NCBI RefSeq assembly: GCF_040183065.1
Contig: NC_091131.1
Location: forward strand, 9,044,501 to 9,108,500
Direction of reading: 5' to 3'
Length of the DNA: 64,000 nucleotides
Source: Periplaneta americana
Taxonomy: Eukaryota; Arthropoda; Insecta; Blattodea; Blattidae
Shown piece after piece: positions 44,587 to 53,625 of this stretch. The first letter of the stretch is position 1. Every line of letters starts with the position of its first letter. The position numbers and the translations under genes are program-made. The notes beneath the pieces are model-generated. The model worked only from the letters and a program-made list of their open reading frames with translations. It made no database searches and was not told the origin of the DNA.

Positions 44587-45575
44587 CAGGGACAAAAAAA
44601 CCCGGACACTTCTATATTTGCTTGTATTTTGTTGCCAATTATTTCAAAATGAAACAAAACCCATTTAAACAAAATAATGTTTCATTTAGCATCTTATACG
44701 ACAACATTTGAAAAAAAAAATCTCTGGTGAGAAAATTTACAAAAAATTACAAAGGCGTATAACTATGGCATCGTTTGGTCTGTTTTTTTCATTTTATGGT
44801 GCCTTAAACATTAAAAACTCGTTTTAGTAACGGGTATTACCCCTTCTGCTTGAATAACTGCATCCATACGTCTTGGCATGCTCTCAATTTGGTTAGCAAT
44901 GTCTTCTTGAGGAATAAGTTCCCATTCTTCGCCAAGTGCTCACCTCAACTCTTGTAACGATTCTGGTCTCGGTCGTCTAATCTTAACACGCCGTCCCAGC
45001 ATGTCTCACACGTGTTCAATTGGGTTCATGTCTGGACTCCTTGCTGGCCATGGAAGAACATGGATTCCCACTTCTTGGAGATAATCTCCGACCGCATGGG
45101 CAATATGCGGCCGTGCATTATCATGCATTAAAACAAATTTATCGCCTACAAATTGGCCAAATGACACAACATGATCAGCCAAACATTCATTTATATACCT
45201 GTTAGCTGTTAGTCTTCCATTTTCAACAAAAACCAACTCTGTACGAGCATCCGTACACACTCTTGCCCAAACCATCACTCCACCACCTCCATACGGCACA
45301 TTTTCGGAAATGCAACACTGTGAAAATCGTTCTCCCCTCCTCCAAACTCTTTCACGTCCATCAGGTGAGCACAGATTGAAACGGGACTCATCGGTGAACA
45401 GAACACAGCTCCACTGTCCATTTCTCCAATCCCTGTGATCATTTGCAAAACGCAGTCGTTCAACTCGATGCATCCTGAGTCACGTTCTCGCCACGGCTGG
45501 TCTATTCCATACTAATGCTCTCCAATTTGTACCTCCCAAGAGTCTAGCTTCTTCATAATTATCTTATCTTTCTGT
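44587..45575 (-). mobile_element. Tc1-like transposon, 5'-truncated
   Basis: One end, CAGGGACAAAAAAACCCGGA, is present at 44587. The other end is missing. The transposase lies on the minus strand and is truncated at about 45575, so its helix-turn-helix is lost. Confidence 0.8.
44820..45575 (-). pseudogene. Tc1-like DD34E transposase
   Basis: The open part (45006-45473, 155 residues) contains the first catalytic aspartate in LFTDESRF (~25-32), the second in LMHDNARPHIA (~113-123) and the glutamate in PDMNPIEHV (~147-155), with 34 residues between the last two: a DD34E enzyme. One change makes a TGA stop directly after EHV, where the family has a tryptophan. Text continues beyond it as DMLGRRVKIRRPRPESLQEL. 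Upstream, EARLLGGTNWRALVWNRPAV is in frame with one stop at 45482. It would have cut and pasted the element; it is dead. Confidence 0.88.
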
Positions 45576-45579
45576 CTGA

Positions 45580-46000
45580 GTTTGAATGGCCCTTTTGGCC
45601 TTTTACCTTCAACTGTTGCGGTAAGTATTCATTTGTGCGTGATTGATCTTTGAATCTTATAACGTGACAACCCATTTTAATCTTTGTACTTTATGTAAGT
45701 TACGATATCCATATATTTTTATTTACTGGCTCAAATATGACTTTAAATATTTTTCTTTCAAAGATGCTGATTCATTTTTCTGCAAATAATAGTCATTTGG
45801 GGTAACTTTGTACCGGTCGGTGTAACTTTGTACCAGATTAGAAGATTTAATTTCACATTTCCTAAGTGTGCCATCTTGCTTTCTATCTATTATGTCTGGC
45901 CCCTGAAGAATATTTAAGGCTCCACGTGGTTGAATATTGCATTCTGTTTATAGTACTGTATATTGGTTTGTAAGTGATTTTGAACTTTATATTGTAAATA
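45580..46000. other. Unassigned DNA
   Basis: GGGGTAACTTTGTACC and GGTGTAACTTTGTACC repeat 17 bp apart near 45798-45833. Nothing else was found. Confidence 0.35.
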
Positions 46001-46145
46001 ACATTTGAGGAGAAAAACTCGCTCCGGCGCCGGAGGTCGAACCCGGGTCCTTGGTTCTACGTACCAAGCGCTCTGACCACTGAGCTACGCCGAATTCAAC
46101 CCACAGCACCGGATCGAACTGTCCTCCTTCAATATTTCCCTTATG
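46001..46145 (-). mobile_element. tRNA-like element Y, copy A
   Basis: The tRNA-like core is 46023-46094: acceptor strands TTCGGCG and CGCCGGA pair at all seven positions; the D arm is GCTC AGTGGTCA GAGC; the anticodon arm is TTGGT-ACGTAGA-ACCAA; the T arm is CCGGG-TTCGACC-TCCGG. The anticodon would be GTA with C at position 33. A leader with CCGGTGCTGTGGGTTGAA and a GAGCGAGTTTTTCTCC tail flank it, as in copies B and C. Confidence 0.8.
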
Positions 46146-46307
46146 GCCTGACTCCAAGTTAGGCATTTATGTTGACGTAGGCCTACATGTCCAGTGTCAA
46201 CTGCCATTATACTAGGAGCGCACTCAACTGAGTGACTTGTTTGGCTGGGATTCCGCAGTTAAATGCACAGTAATCTGTACAGACATATTCACTGCTAGCT
46301 ATGAGAG
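46146..46307. other. Spacer between Y copies
   Basis: Unassigned DNA between copy A and the palindrome. Confidence 0.4.
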
Positions 46308-46309
46308 TT

Positions 46310-46660
46310 ATAGATTTATTAATTTGTCCTACAGAATAATATCTATAATATTGACAATTAATATTTGAGGAGAAAAACTCGCTCCGGCGCCGGGGATCGA
46401 ACCCGGGACCTTGATTCTACGTACCAAGCGCTCTGACCATTGAGCTACGCCGAATTCAATCCACAGCACCGGATCGAATCCGGGAAACATTGAAGGAGGA
46501 GAATTCGATCCGGTGCTGTGGATTGAATTCGGCGTAGCTCAGTGGTCAGAGCACCAAGGACCCGGGTTCGATCCCCGGCGCCGGAACGAGCTTTTCTCCT
46601 CAAATATTAATTGTCAATATTACAGATATTATTCTGTAGGACGTATTAATAAATCTATAA
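46310..46660. repeat. Large palindrome of element Y copies B and C
   Basis: Arms of about 160-170 bp (46310-46480 and 46501-46660) are reverse complements separated by about 20 bp. Each arm holds a tRNA-like unit (B, minus, 46383-46454; C, plus, 46528-46585) and extends into the same outer flank, which includes CAATATT and TTATTCTGTAGGA blocks. Copy C has lost 14 bp covering the anticodon loop. Since the match runs past the elements into flanking sequence, it is an inverted duplication and not two separate insertions. Confidence 0.85.
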
Positions 46661-46669
46661 TTTATATTG

Positions 46670-47082
46670 TAAGTATATAATCTATCTTAGCGTTACAATT
46701 GCCCTTCTTTAAAATACAGTAATGAGCTCGCGCGATACATAATCCTATGTCTTGTAAATTATAAAATTAATCTGACAGTGCTGTTTTGGTTCGATTTCAG
46801 GGTTACTTCTTACGGCTACAAAGTTGCATAACAACATTGATTCTGTTATAAGCACTTAAATTTGATTATAAATAAACATAATTAATTTGTTTATTAAATA
46901 ACATGAGACAATTATTATATAAAATTAATATAAAATATAGGCATAACTATTATATAGGCCTATAGTAGAGATACATTTTAATTTTATATTGAAGATTTAA
47001 TTTTTTTTACTAAGTCCCGCATACAGTACTTGGCTTATCAATTTTGTACTGATGGTAATTTAAGTATTATGTGCAATATCCG

Positions 47083-47085
<3 letters not shown>
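46670..47085. other. Unassigned AT-rich DNA
   Basis: No frames or repeat ends were seen. Confidence 0.35.
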
Positions 47086-47148
<63 letters not shown>

Positions 47149-47149
47149 T
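47086..47149. repeat. (AAT)n microsatellite
   Basis: About 21 AAT units next to a LINE tail. Confidence 0.95.
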
Positions 47150-47290
47150 TTATTTAACCTGGCAGAGTTAAGGCCATACGGCCTTCTCTAACACTCAACC
47201 AGGAGTAAAGACTGCGTTACAAAAACACTACAAATTTACAAATTACACTACAATTTTACACACAAAATTGAATAAGATAATAATAATAAT
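47146..47290 (-). mobile_element. CR1-like LINE, 3' tail fragment
   Basis: ATTTATTTAACCTGGCAGAG and TTAAGGCCATACGGCCTTCT then CTCAACCAGG are the reverse of the family's 3' UTR seen at 53247. Only about 70 bp match clearly. Confidence 0.75.
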
Positions 47291-47419
47291 AAAAAATAAA
47301 CAACAAATAAGAAGAAATCGGACATAATATATAACATACAGAAAGAAAGAAAAAAGCATAATAATATGTGAACAGCAGGTCAAAATAAATGAGGCATACA
47401 AAAAAAAAGACAATTATTC

Positions 47420-47420
<1 letters not shown>

Positions 47421-47476
<56 letters not shown>

Positions 47477-47502
47477 TAAGAATAGTAATAATGATGATGA
47501 TG

Positions 47503-47550
<48 letters not shown>

Positions 47551-47551
47551 G
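47421..47551. repeat. (AAT)n microsatellite, two blocks
   Basis: Two AAT arrays flank a short GATGATGATGAT stretch. Confidence 0.95.
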
Positions 47552-47618
47552 TAATATTAGTAATATGCAAGAGATATGTTAAGGACAATAGTCTGTGGAC
47601 GTGCAGATAGTTTTGTAC

Positions 47619-47787
47619 CACAGTCACGAAGCTTGAGTTTTGAGGGTGCTAGAAACAATAGACTGTGACGGTACTATTTTGCATTGCCTGTAATGAGGCG
47701 ATATTAGCGATCCTAGTGGTGAGCAACTATCTAATGTTTGCATATTTACTACGAATTGAGCTTCGTGACTGTATATACTAGGCTGTG
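47619..47787 (-). mobile_element. Miniature P-like element, 169 bp
   Basis: The ends start CACAGTCACGAAGCTTGAG and, reversed from the right, CACAGCCTAGTATATACAGT. A perfect 7-bp target duplication TTTGTAC lies at 47612-47618 and 47788-47794. Read on the minus strand, its first ~100 bp follow the first ~100 bp of the 1160-bp element at 16424 (CACCACTAGGATCGCTA and ATCGCCTCAT are shared) and its last ~60 bp follow the right end (ACAGTCTATTGTTTCTAG is shared). It is therefore an internal-deletion product of that family. Confidence 0.88.
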
Positions 47788-48047
47788 TTTGTACTGCGAA
47801 TGACGGCAGCACGTATTTTTTCGATATTCTCCGATGTACGCACAGTTCGAGCTCTCCCGGCAGGTTTGCTATCTCTTGCAGAAGCTGCCGTTCGTAATTT
47901 CTCAATCCAGTTATCGATTGTGTTGCGATCCGGAACTTTTGCAACGTTGAAATGCCGCCTGAATAATCGCTGTGTTGTTATCACTGAGTCTCCATTAAAA
48001 AACAATGTTTCAATAATGAATGCCTGATGTTCTAACCAAAGAGACAT
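47788..48047 (-). pseudogene. Transposase HTH remnant (DUF4817-like)
   Basis: The 89-residue frame starts MSLWLEHQAFIIETLFFNGD, then SVITTQRLFRRHFNV, VPDRNTIDNWIEKL and GRARTVRTSENIEKIRAAVI. This is the N-terminal helix-turn-helix region (often labelled DUF4817) of a mariner-related transposase. The miniature P-like element interrupts it after about residue 87, and beyond the insertion the text is short and weak. The catalytic part is missing here. Confidence 0.78.
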
Positions 48048-48211
48048 GTTTATTCAGTACATTTACTGAAATAATTGAGATTCGTTGATGTCAGTAGCAA
48101 AACAGAAATCGTTGTCATGTAAACCTAAACAATTGATACTCTAACCAGCGTATAGATAATTATACAGTATGGACACTTCGCGTCGGTGCCTTTGATGTAG
48201 CCGGACTGATT
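48048..48211. other. Unassigned DNA
   Basis: Nothing recognisable. Confidence 0.3.
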
Positions 48212-49535
48212 TCAATGACCTTCAAACCCAACGAGCACAGAATACAATAGAGTAGACACTAGCATCTTAATACCATTGGACGGAGTGAAGCCGGTTTGAT
48301 GGACCTGACGCCATCTTGTTGCTACCAAAACATTGCAAAATAGCTATTACGTTATAGAAGATCTTATGATAATAAGAATTCCATATGTCCCTAATTTCTT
48401 GTAGGACTCACACTTTCTTGTTTGTTTCGTAATACAGAATCGCTATGCACGTATTTTTAGCAAAAATTACGAAACTGTCATCGATAAATCACATATATAC
48501 AGGTTATTTAAATTGGCAGCTCTTCAAATTGCAGTATGGTATTTAATAGATAATCTGGAAGGTTAAACAAACAATAATGATAAAAAAGGAAAATAACAGT
48601 TTGACCTTATTTTGCTACTAGTCCAATAAAAATGCTACCCTATAATAATTACTTTTATAGGTTGATCCATTTGCTTAGATTTAATAATGAAACTTGCTTC
48701 TTAACGCAAATTATCATTCTCTTCCTTTTGCCAGTATTTCGTATAGATGTCCCGATTTTGTTTAGAGAAAAAATGGAATGCTCTTAACCATATAATATTT
48801 GATAGGCTCTTCGTTTATAGTATATAATTAGATTATAACGGCGAACAAAAGTGAAGTTTTATTACCAAGTGGGTCAAGTCAGTTCACGACCGAGTTAATG
48901 AAGCTACTAAGTCTGTAAAGCATAAGTCTGATTTCGTGATTATAAAAATTAATTACGATAATATTAATACACTATTTCTTTTTCTTCATCAAACGAATAC
49001 GTGCATTCGGTTTAAGAGAAACCTCGGTACACCAGTTTTCTATAGCACTCGACACAAACTTCCAACATGGGTTGTTAGGTTAGCTTCGCTCGTAAATGCT
49101 AAGTCTGCAAAGCATGTCTGATTTCGTGATTATAAAAATTAATTACAATAATATCAATACACTAATCCTTTCTCTTAATCAAACAAATACGTGAACAATA
49201 CGAATCTAACCGACTAACTTAGGCTAAATCATTCATTACCGTATCTAGCCTACCGGTAATAAGTACATTTCACACATGCATATTTACCCGTGAAAAGTTA
49301 TTCCAGGAATTTTTTTTGGAAACCTGTTTGTGCAGCCATACGCAGAACATGTAGGCATATTGAAATTAGTTAATTTATTAATTAAAACAACGATGCAACA
49401 TCACAATCAACTGCCCATGTGCTAACCGGGAGCGCAATGTTTTGGTAGCAGCATAATGGCGACTGTCCACAAAAGCGGCTTCACCTCCAAGCTGTTTATA
49501 TCTACTCTATGCATTCTGTGCTCGTTGTTCAAACC
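48212..49535. repeat. Region bounded by ~100-bp inverted repeats
   Basis: The segment 48212-48345 and the reverse of 49433-49535 share AACGAGCACAGAAT, ATAGAGTAGA, GTGAAGCCG and GCTACCAAAACATTGC in the same order. They may be the decayed ends of an element of about 1.3 kb. Inside, a direct duplication of about 100 bp with a 190-bp period (48903-49000 and 49093-49190, both with TCTGATTTCGTGATTATAAA) is seen. No coding sequence is evident. Confidence 0.6.
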
Positions 49536-49539
49536 AGTT

Positions 49540-50470
49540 TGAGGGTGAAATTCTGCTTTCTCCCAGGAGATGGCACTGATATCACACCAGCTAGCAGTCG
49601 ACACAGCGGAAATATAACACATAAAATTAATACATCTAGGTACATTATGTACTCAAATAAAATAAATTGGATCGATGAAATAATAAATCCGTCATTAATT
49701 GTAATGTCTAGATTCTAGAGTTCCTTTATAATAAGAGTTGAGACGTTGACCCCAACAACAATTAAAATATGTAATGATTAGATAGCGCTGAAAATGGAAA
49801 AACAAAACTACTATGAGAAGTAAAACCATATACCTATATTATATTATATTATATGCAAATATTAAACGAATTTGATACATAATTTTATAATGTATTACAT
49901 TATTTTATAATATAATTTATTATATATACAATAAAAAAATATTATTACAACCAGTTTGTCGCTGAGAAATAAGGAAAAGCTGTTAACTTGAATTTATTTG
50001 AAGCAAAGCGTTACTGGATTATGCATTAAGGTAGGCGATGTTTTGATCCTGTGTCTCAACTCTATTCTCCTTAGCGTGTGCTCGATTACACTAACCTCTA
50101 GTGCTTGAAAGTGGAAATAAACACCGGCGCACAGAGAAACAAAACACAGGGAAATTTGCTTAGTGTCCATTCTATATAATCCCTATTCGCTGCTCTATCC
50201 TTAAATGGCGTACCTTGACCAATGTTGTGCCATGCCTAGCTTCAATCCATCCCAGCTATCGGACGGATATTACGTAAGTCAAAATCATGAATTCATTCTG
50301 GCACACCTTCTATAAAGTTTTGACACTGCGAGCTGCAGTCTACAATATACTACCAATTAAGATTAAAATATTCCTCAAGGCCATAAAGAGGATTTGCCTT
50401 GAATTTAATCTTGAGCGACCTTCTAAATATTCGAAAATGAGATTCCTTTATATAATAAGGTAAGCTATTA
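49540..50470. other. Unassigned AT-rich DNA
   Basis: AT-rich tracts at 49840-49940; no frames or ends of note. Confidence 0.35.
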
Positions 50471-50698
50471 TACTACTAGGTTCAAAAAGTTCCCGGAATT
50501 TTACTACCATTTTTCGTATTAATATATAACAAGGGATATTATACATTTGTTTTGTTGGTAACATTCATGATGTCATTTCCTTAAAGTTTGCTGATAATGG
50601 CAATTATTGGTTTTGAGTTGTAGGCAATTGTTTATCATAGTGTTTTGTTTGTTCGTCGCATTTTGTAATTATGTCCACAGAGCAAAGTACAAACATCA

Positions 50699-51509
50699 AG
50701 TTCTGTGTTTTGCTGGGGACATGATCAGTATGGCTGATGAAGATGGTGATTTCTTAAACAAAATGAAACTGGTGCTACTTGTACGACCCAGTCCCTAAAC
50801 GACAGTCATCTGAGTGGAAATCGAAAACATCTCCTCGGAAGCAAAAATTTCCTAGGGACACTTCCAAAGGCAAAGTTATTTTAAATGTTATGTTTTATTT
50901 AACGACGCTCGCAACTGCAGAGGTTATATCAGCATCGCCGGATGTGCCGGAATTTTGTCCCGCAGGAGTTCTTTCACATGCCAGTAAATCTACTGACATG
51001 AGCCTGTCGCATTTAAGCACACTTAAAGCAAAGTTATGTTGGAAGTTTTCTTCGACTCTCAGGGTCTCATGCACCATGAGTTCATTCCAGAAGGTCGTAC
51101 TGTAACGAAAGAATTGTACGTAGAAACCCTCCGTCGCCTCTGGGACGCAGTGAGAAGGAAACGTCCAGAAAAGTGGGTAGAAAACAACTGGTTCCTTATG
51201 CATGACAATGCACCTGCTCATCGCGCAATTATTGTAAAGAATTTTCTTGCCAGGCACAACATAACTGCTTTGGATCACCCACCATACTCTCCTGATCTCT
51301 CACCACCTGATTACTTTCTGTTTCCCCGTCTGAAAAGTCATACGAAAGGACGGAGATTCAATGCTGAAGAGGTTATCGCAAACGCGACGAGAGCACTAAG
51401 ACGGGTTTCACAAAATGGCTTCCAGGCCTGCTTCCAGGAACTCTACACGCGTTGGCAAAAGTGTGTTGTTGCGGAAGGCAACTATTTTGAAGGGAATGCT
51501 GTAGAATAG
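50699..51509 (+). pseudogene. Mariner transposase, interrupted
   Basis: The left part (from about 50730) gives ADEDGDFLNK and then YDPVPKRQSSEWKSKTSPRK; the V-T-G-D-E-x-W stretch that holds the first catalytic aspartate is deleted between them. The right part (51036-51509) starts MLEVFFDSQGLMHHEFIPEG and holds the second aspartate in LMHDNAPAHRA and the third in YSPDLSPPDYFLFPRL, the DD34D spacing of mariners. SINE C sits between the two parts. With the first acid missing the enzyme is dead even without the SINE. Confidence 0.9.
50880..51027 (-). mobile_element. SINE C, 5'-truncated, nested in mariner
   Basis: The body and tail of SINE C (identical blocks: GATGTGCCGGAATTTTGTCC, TGACATGAGCCTGTCGCATT) without the tRNA-like head. 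A perfect 10-bp target duplication GCAAAGTTAT flanks it (50870-50879 and 51028-51037). Loss of the 5' part is what incomplete LINE-driven reverse transcription gives. Confidence 0.93.
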
Positions 51510-51569
51510 TGTTTAAGGTACGTTGTTTCTATGATGCTAGCAAATTCCGGGAACTTTTTGAACCTAGTA

Positions 51570-51860
51570 TGTAAAGTCTTATTGCAACCGTATCAAAACT
51601 GTTTTGAGTGATTCTAAATTTATTCTTATTAGGATATTATTTCTATTACGGGTGGAATAACACGAAGGTAACAATTTGCGTGACTTAATAATCTAAAAAT
51701 TAAAATACCTTTACTAATTGTATTAGTAATAGAATTTATGTGCGTACGCCATCCTAATCAGGATCAACACGAATACCGAGAAACTTAAAATATTTATCAA
51801 AATTATAATTTTGATTAATGTTAAGGGGAGGGGATGGTATTTTTTGGTGAAAAATGAGTA
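51570..51860. other. Unassigned DNA
   Basis: No genes. TTAAGGGGAGGGGATGGTAT at 51818 looks like the start of a DNA element, but no partner end was found. Confidence 0.35.
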
Positions 51861-51864
51861 AATT

Positions 51865-52185
51865 TAAAAAAAAATATATTTAAAATACTCTGTGATATTT
51901 GTGGAATGCATAGCATAACATTTTGTGGGTATTTGTGCCCTTATCGCATGTTGAGTCGCCATTTTTAAACTTCCTGCGTTATGGATTTTTAAATTACTCG
52001 CCAACGTTTATTGTTGTTTTCGGTAAATTAAATTAAAAAAAAAAATCTTTAAAATACTCTTCGATATGTGTGGAATGCATTGCATAACACTTTGTGGGTA
52101 TTTGTACCCTTATCGGATGTTGAGACGTCATTTTTAAACGTCCTGCGCTATGGATTTTTAAATCACACCCCACATTCATCAGTTT
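51865..52185. repeat. 169-bp tandem duplication, two copies
   Basis: The text GGAATGCATAGCATAACATT to TTATGGATTTTTAAATTAC recurs 169 bp later with about 10 % change. Both copies share TGTGGGTATTTGT and CCTTATCG. Confidence 0.85.
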
Positions 52186-52366
52186 CCAGTAACTTAATTT
52201 TTTTGCTACATTGCCAGACAAAAATGGATATACTTTCTGAACTATTAAAGATATATGCATGAAATTTAGAACACACATTCTTTAGAATATTAGGAAACTT
52301 TTCTCTGTAACATTCGTTTTCTAACGAGATAATATGGAAGGCCATAATAGTACATTATGCAACGAG

Positions 52367-52466
52367 CCTATAATGATAGTAATTAAGAATCGAGTATGGA
52401 TATTTATGAAACGAGCGCAAGCGAGTTTCATAATTTTCATACGAGCTTCTTAATTACCATTATAGG
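52367..52466. repeat. Short inverted repeat
   Basis: CCTATAATGATAGTAATTAA at 52367 pairs with TTAATTACCATTATAGG ending at 52466. GAGCGCAAGCGAGTTTCAT lies between. TTTATGCTCGACCAT at 52481 is answered in reverse by ATGGTCGAGCATAAA at 52993, so the pair may belong to a longer element of about 640 bp. Confidence 0.55.
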
Positions 52467-52499
52467 CGAGTTTCATACGACTTTTTATGCTCGACCATA

Positions 52500-53239
52500 T
52501 TTCTAACTTGATATTGTTAATTTTAATTGTATCTGACCTTCAGCAATGTTCCGTATGTTGTGAGATGTGCGCAGACGCGAAAGTATTGATTTTTTCCGAG
52601 GATCAGATGTCCACATTGAACTTGCTAGGCCATAAGAACCTACAGAGATAACATTGAAATTAAATTAGACATTGAAAAACGAGATGACAAATTGAATTTA
52701 TTTGAATATTATTTACAATTAACGCTAATTATTATAGTAACAGAACATAACCTTCTGCGACAGTATTGGATTTCCAGCCTCCGTGACTTTTCGCTAATTC
52801 TCTTTCGATTGCATATCCAAGAATAATCGATACTTGCGGTTTTATAACGATACAAAGCTGACTTGTCATTGGCTGAACACATATAAGCTGAGTTATCATT
52901 GGCTGAAGACCTGTACTTTAATGAGTAGGTGTACTTTAATGACATGCATTAAAGGACTGCTACCGGGTGTATAATTAATACATTTCGGCATGGTCGAGCA
53001 TAAAGGTGATTTAACAACTTAAACTGCAGTAGAAGAAAGTACAGCATGATCCGAAACCTAGTTACCACTATGATAATGAAACCCAAGACTGAGTCGTATA
53101 CTACATGAAGCCTACGCCTTTAATTTCTTGAACACAAGGTTGATTACAACTTTGGTGAAGGACGGTAACTTCATATCCTCCAATTATATCGCCTACAACT
53201 TTTATTTTTAAGTTTTGTATACCGGTATGTATTTTTCTG
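52500..53239. other. Unassigned DNA
   Basis: No gene. The stretch 52850-52920 carries two similar words (TGACTTGTCATTGGCTGAAC and TGAGTTATCATTGGCTGAAG) about 30 bp apart. Confidence 0.4.
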
Positions 53240-53309
53240 TATGTGATTTGATCCTGGTTGAGTGGAAGAGAAGGCCTGATGGCCTTAACTCTGCCAGGGA
53301 AAATAAAAC

Positions 53310-53357
<48 letters not shown>
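53240..53357 (+). mobile_element. CR1-like LINE, 3' tail with (ATT)n
   Basis: GATCCTGGTTGAGTGGAAGA and GAAGGCCTGATGGCCTTAAC then TCTGCCAGGGAAAATAAAAC are the consensus-like 3' UTR of this family, followed by an (ATT)n array (53311-53357). The inner GGCC-TGAT-GGCC stem is intact. Confidence 0.8.
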
Positions 53358-53621
53358 GTGAATCATTGTGAATGACCCCATTTGGTAGCCTGGGCGCAAA
53401 CTTCTGTGTTTTATGTTACCGGTACGGTTACGTTTAATTTTCATTGTGAATGGGCCTTATCTCTCGTGTAGTCCGGATTTGTGCGAGGCGGGCCTCGTAC
53501 CTCACATGCGTCGGTTTAGAAAAGCCAAGGCCTAACTGAAAATGGTGTTGTTTGCGCGGTACTAGTGAATCCTGATTAGTGGTTATAAAAATATCCTGCA
53601 TGAACGTTCAGATCACACTCA
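53358..53621. other. Unassigned DNA
   Basis: No frames or ends of note. Confidence 0.3.
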
Positions 53622-53625
53622 GTAT

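Larger units (their letters stand above)
50476..51567 (+). mobile_element. Mariner transposon, deleted and SINE-broken
   Basis: The ends are perfect 26-bp inverted repeats starting CTAGGTTCAAAAAGTTCCCG, each next to TA. The 1092-bp length includes a 148-bp SINE C insertion and its 10-bp duplication, so the element was about 0.93 kb and had already lost roughly 350 bp of a usual 1.3-kb mariner, covering the helix-turn-helix region. Confidence 0.92.

Noticed and set aside
44587-45575. Pairing the CAGGGACAAAAAAAC end with the CAGGGACATC family
   Set aside because: Only the first seven or eight bases agree; the first is a Tc1-like element with its own transposase, the second a separate family with no coding part.
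47389-47627. Frames rich in N, I, L or M runs, also at 12162, 54956, 57681 and 58617
   Set aside because: They are translations of AAT, ATT and GAT microsatellites.
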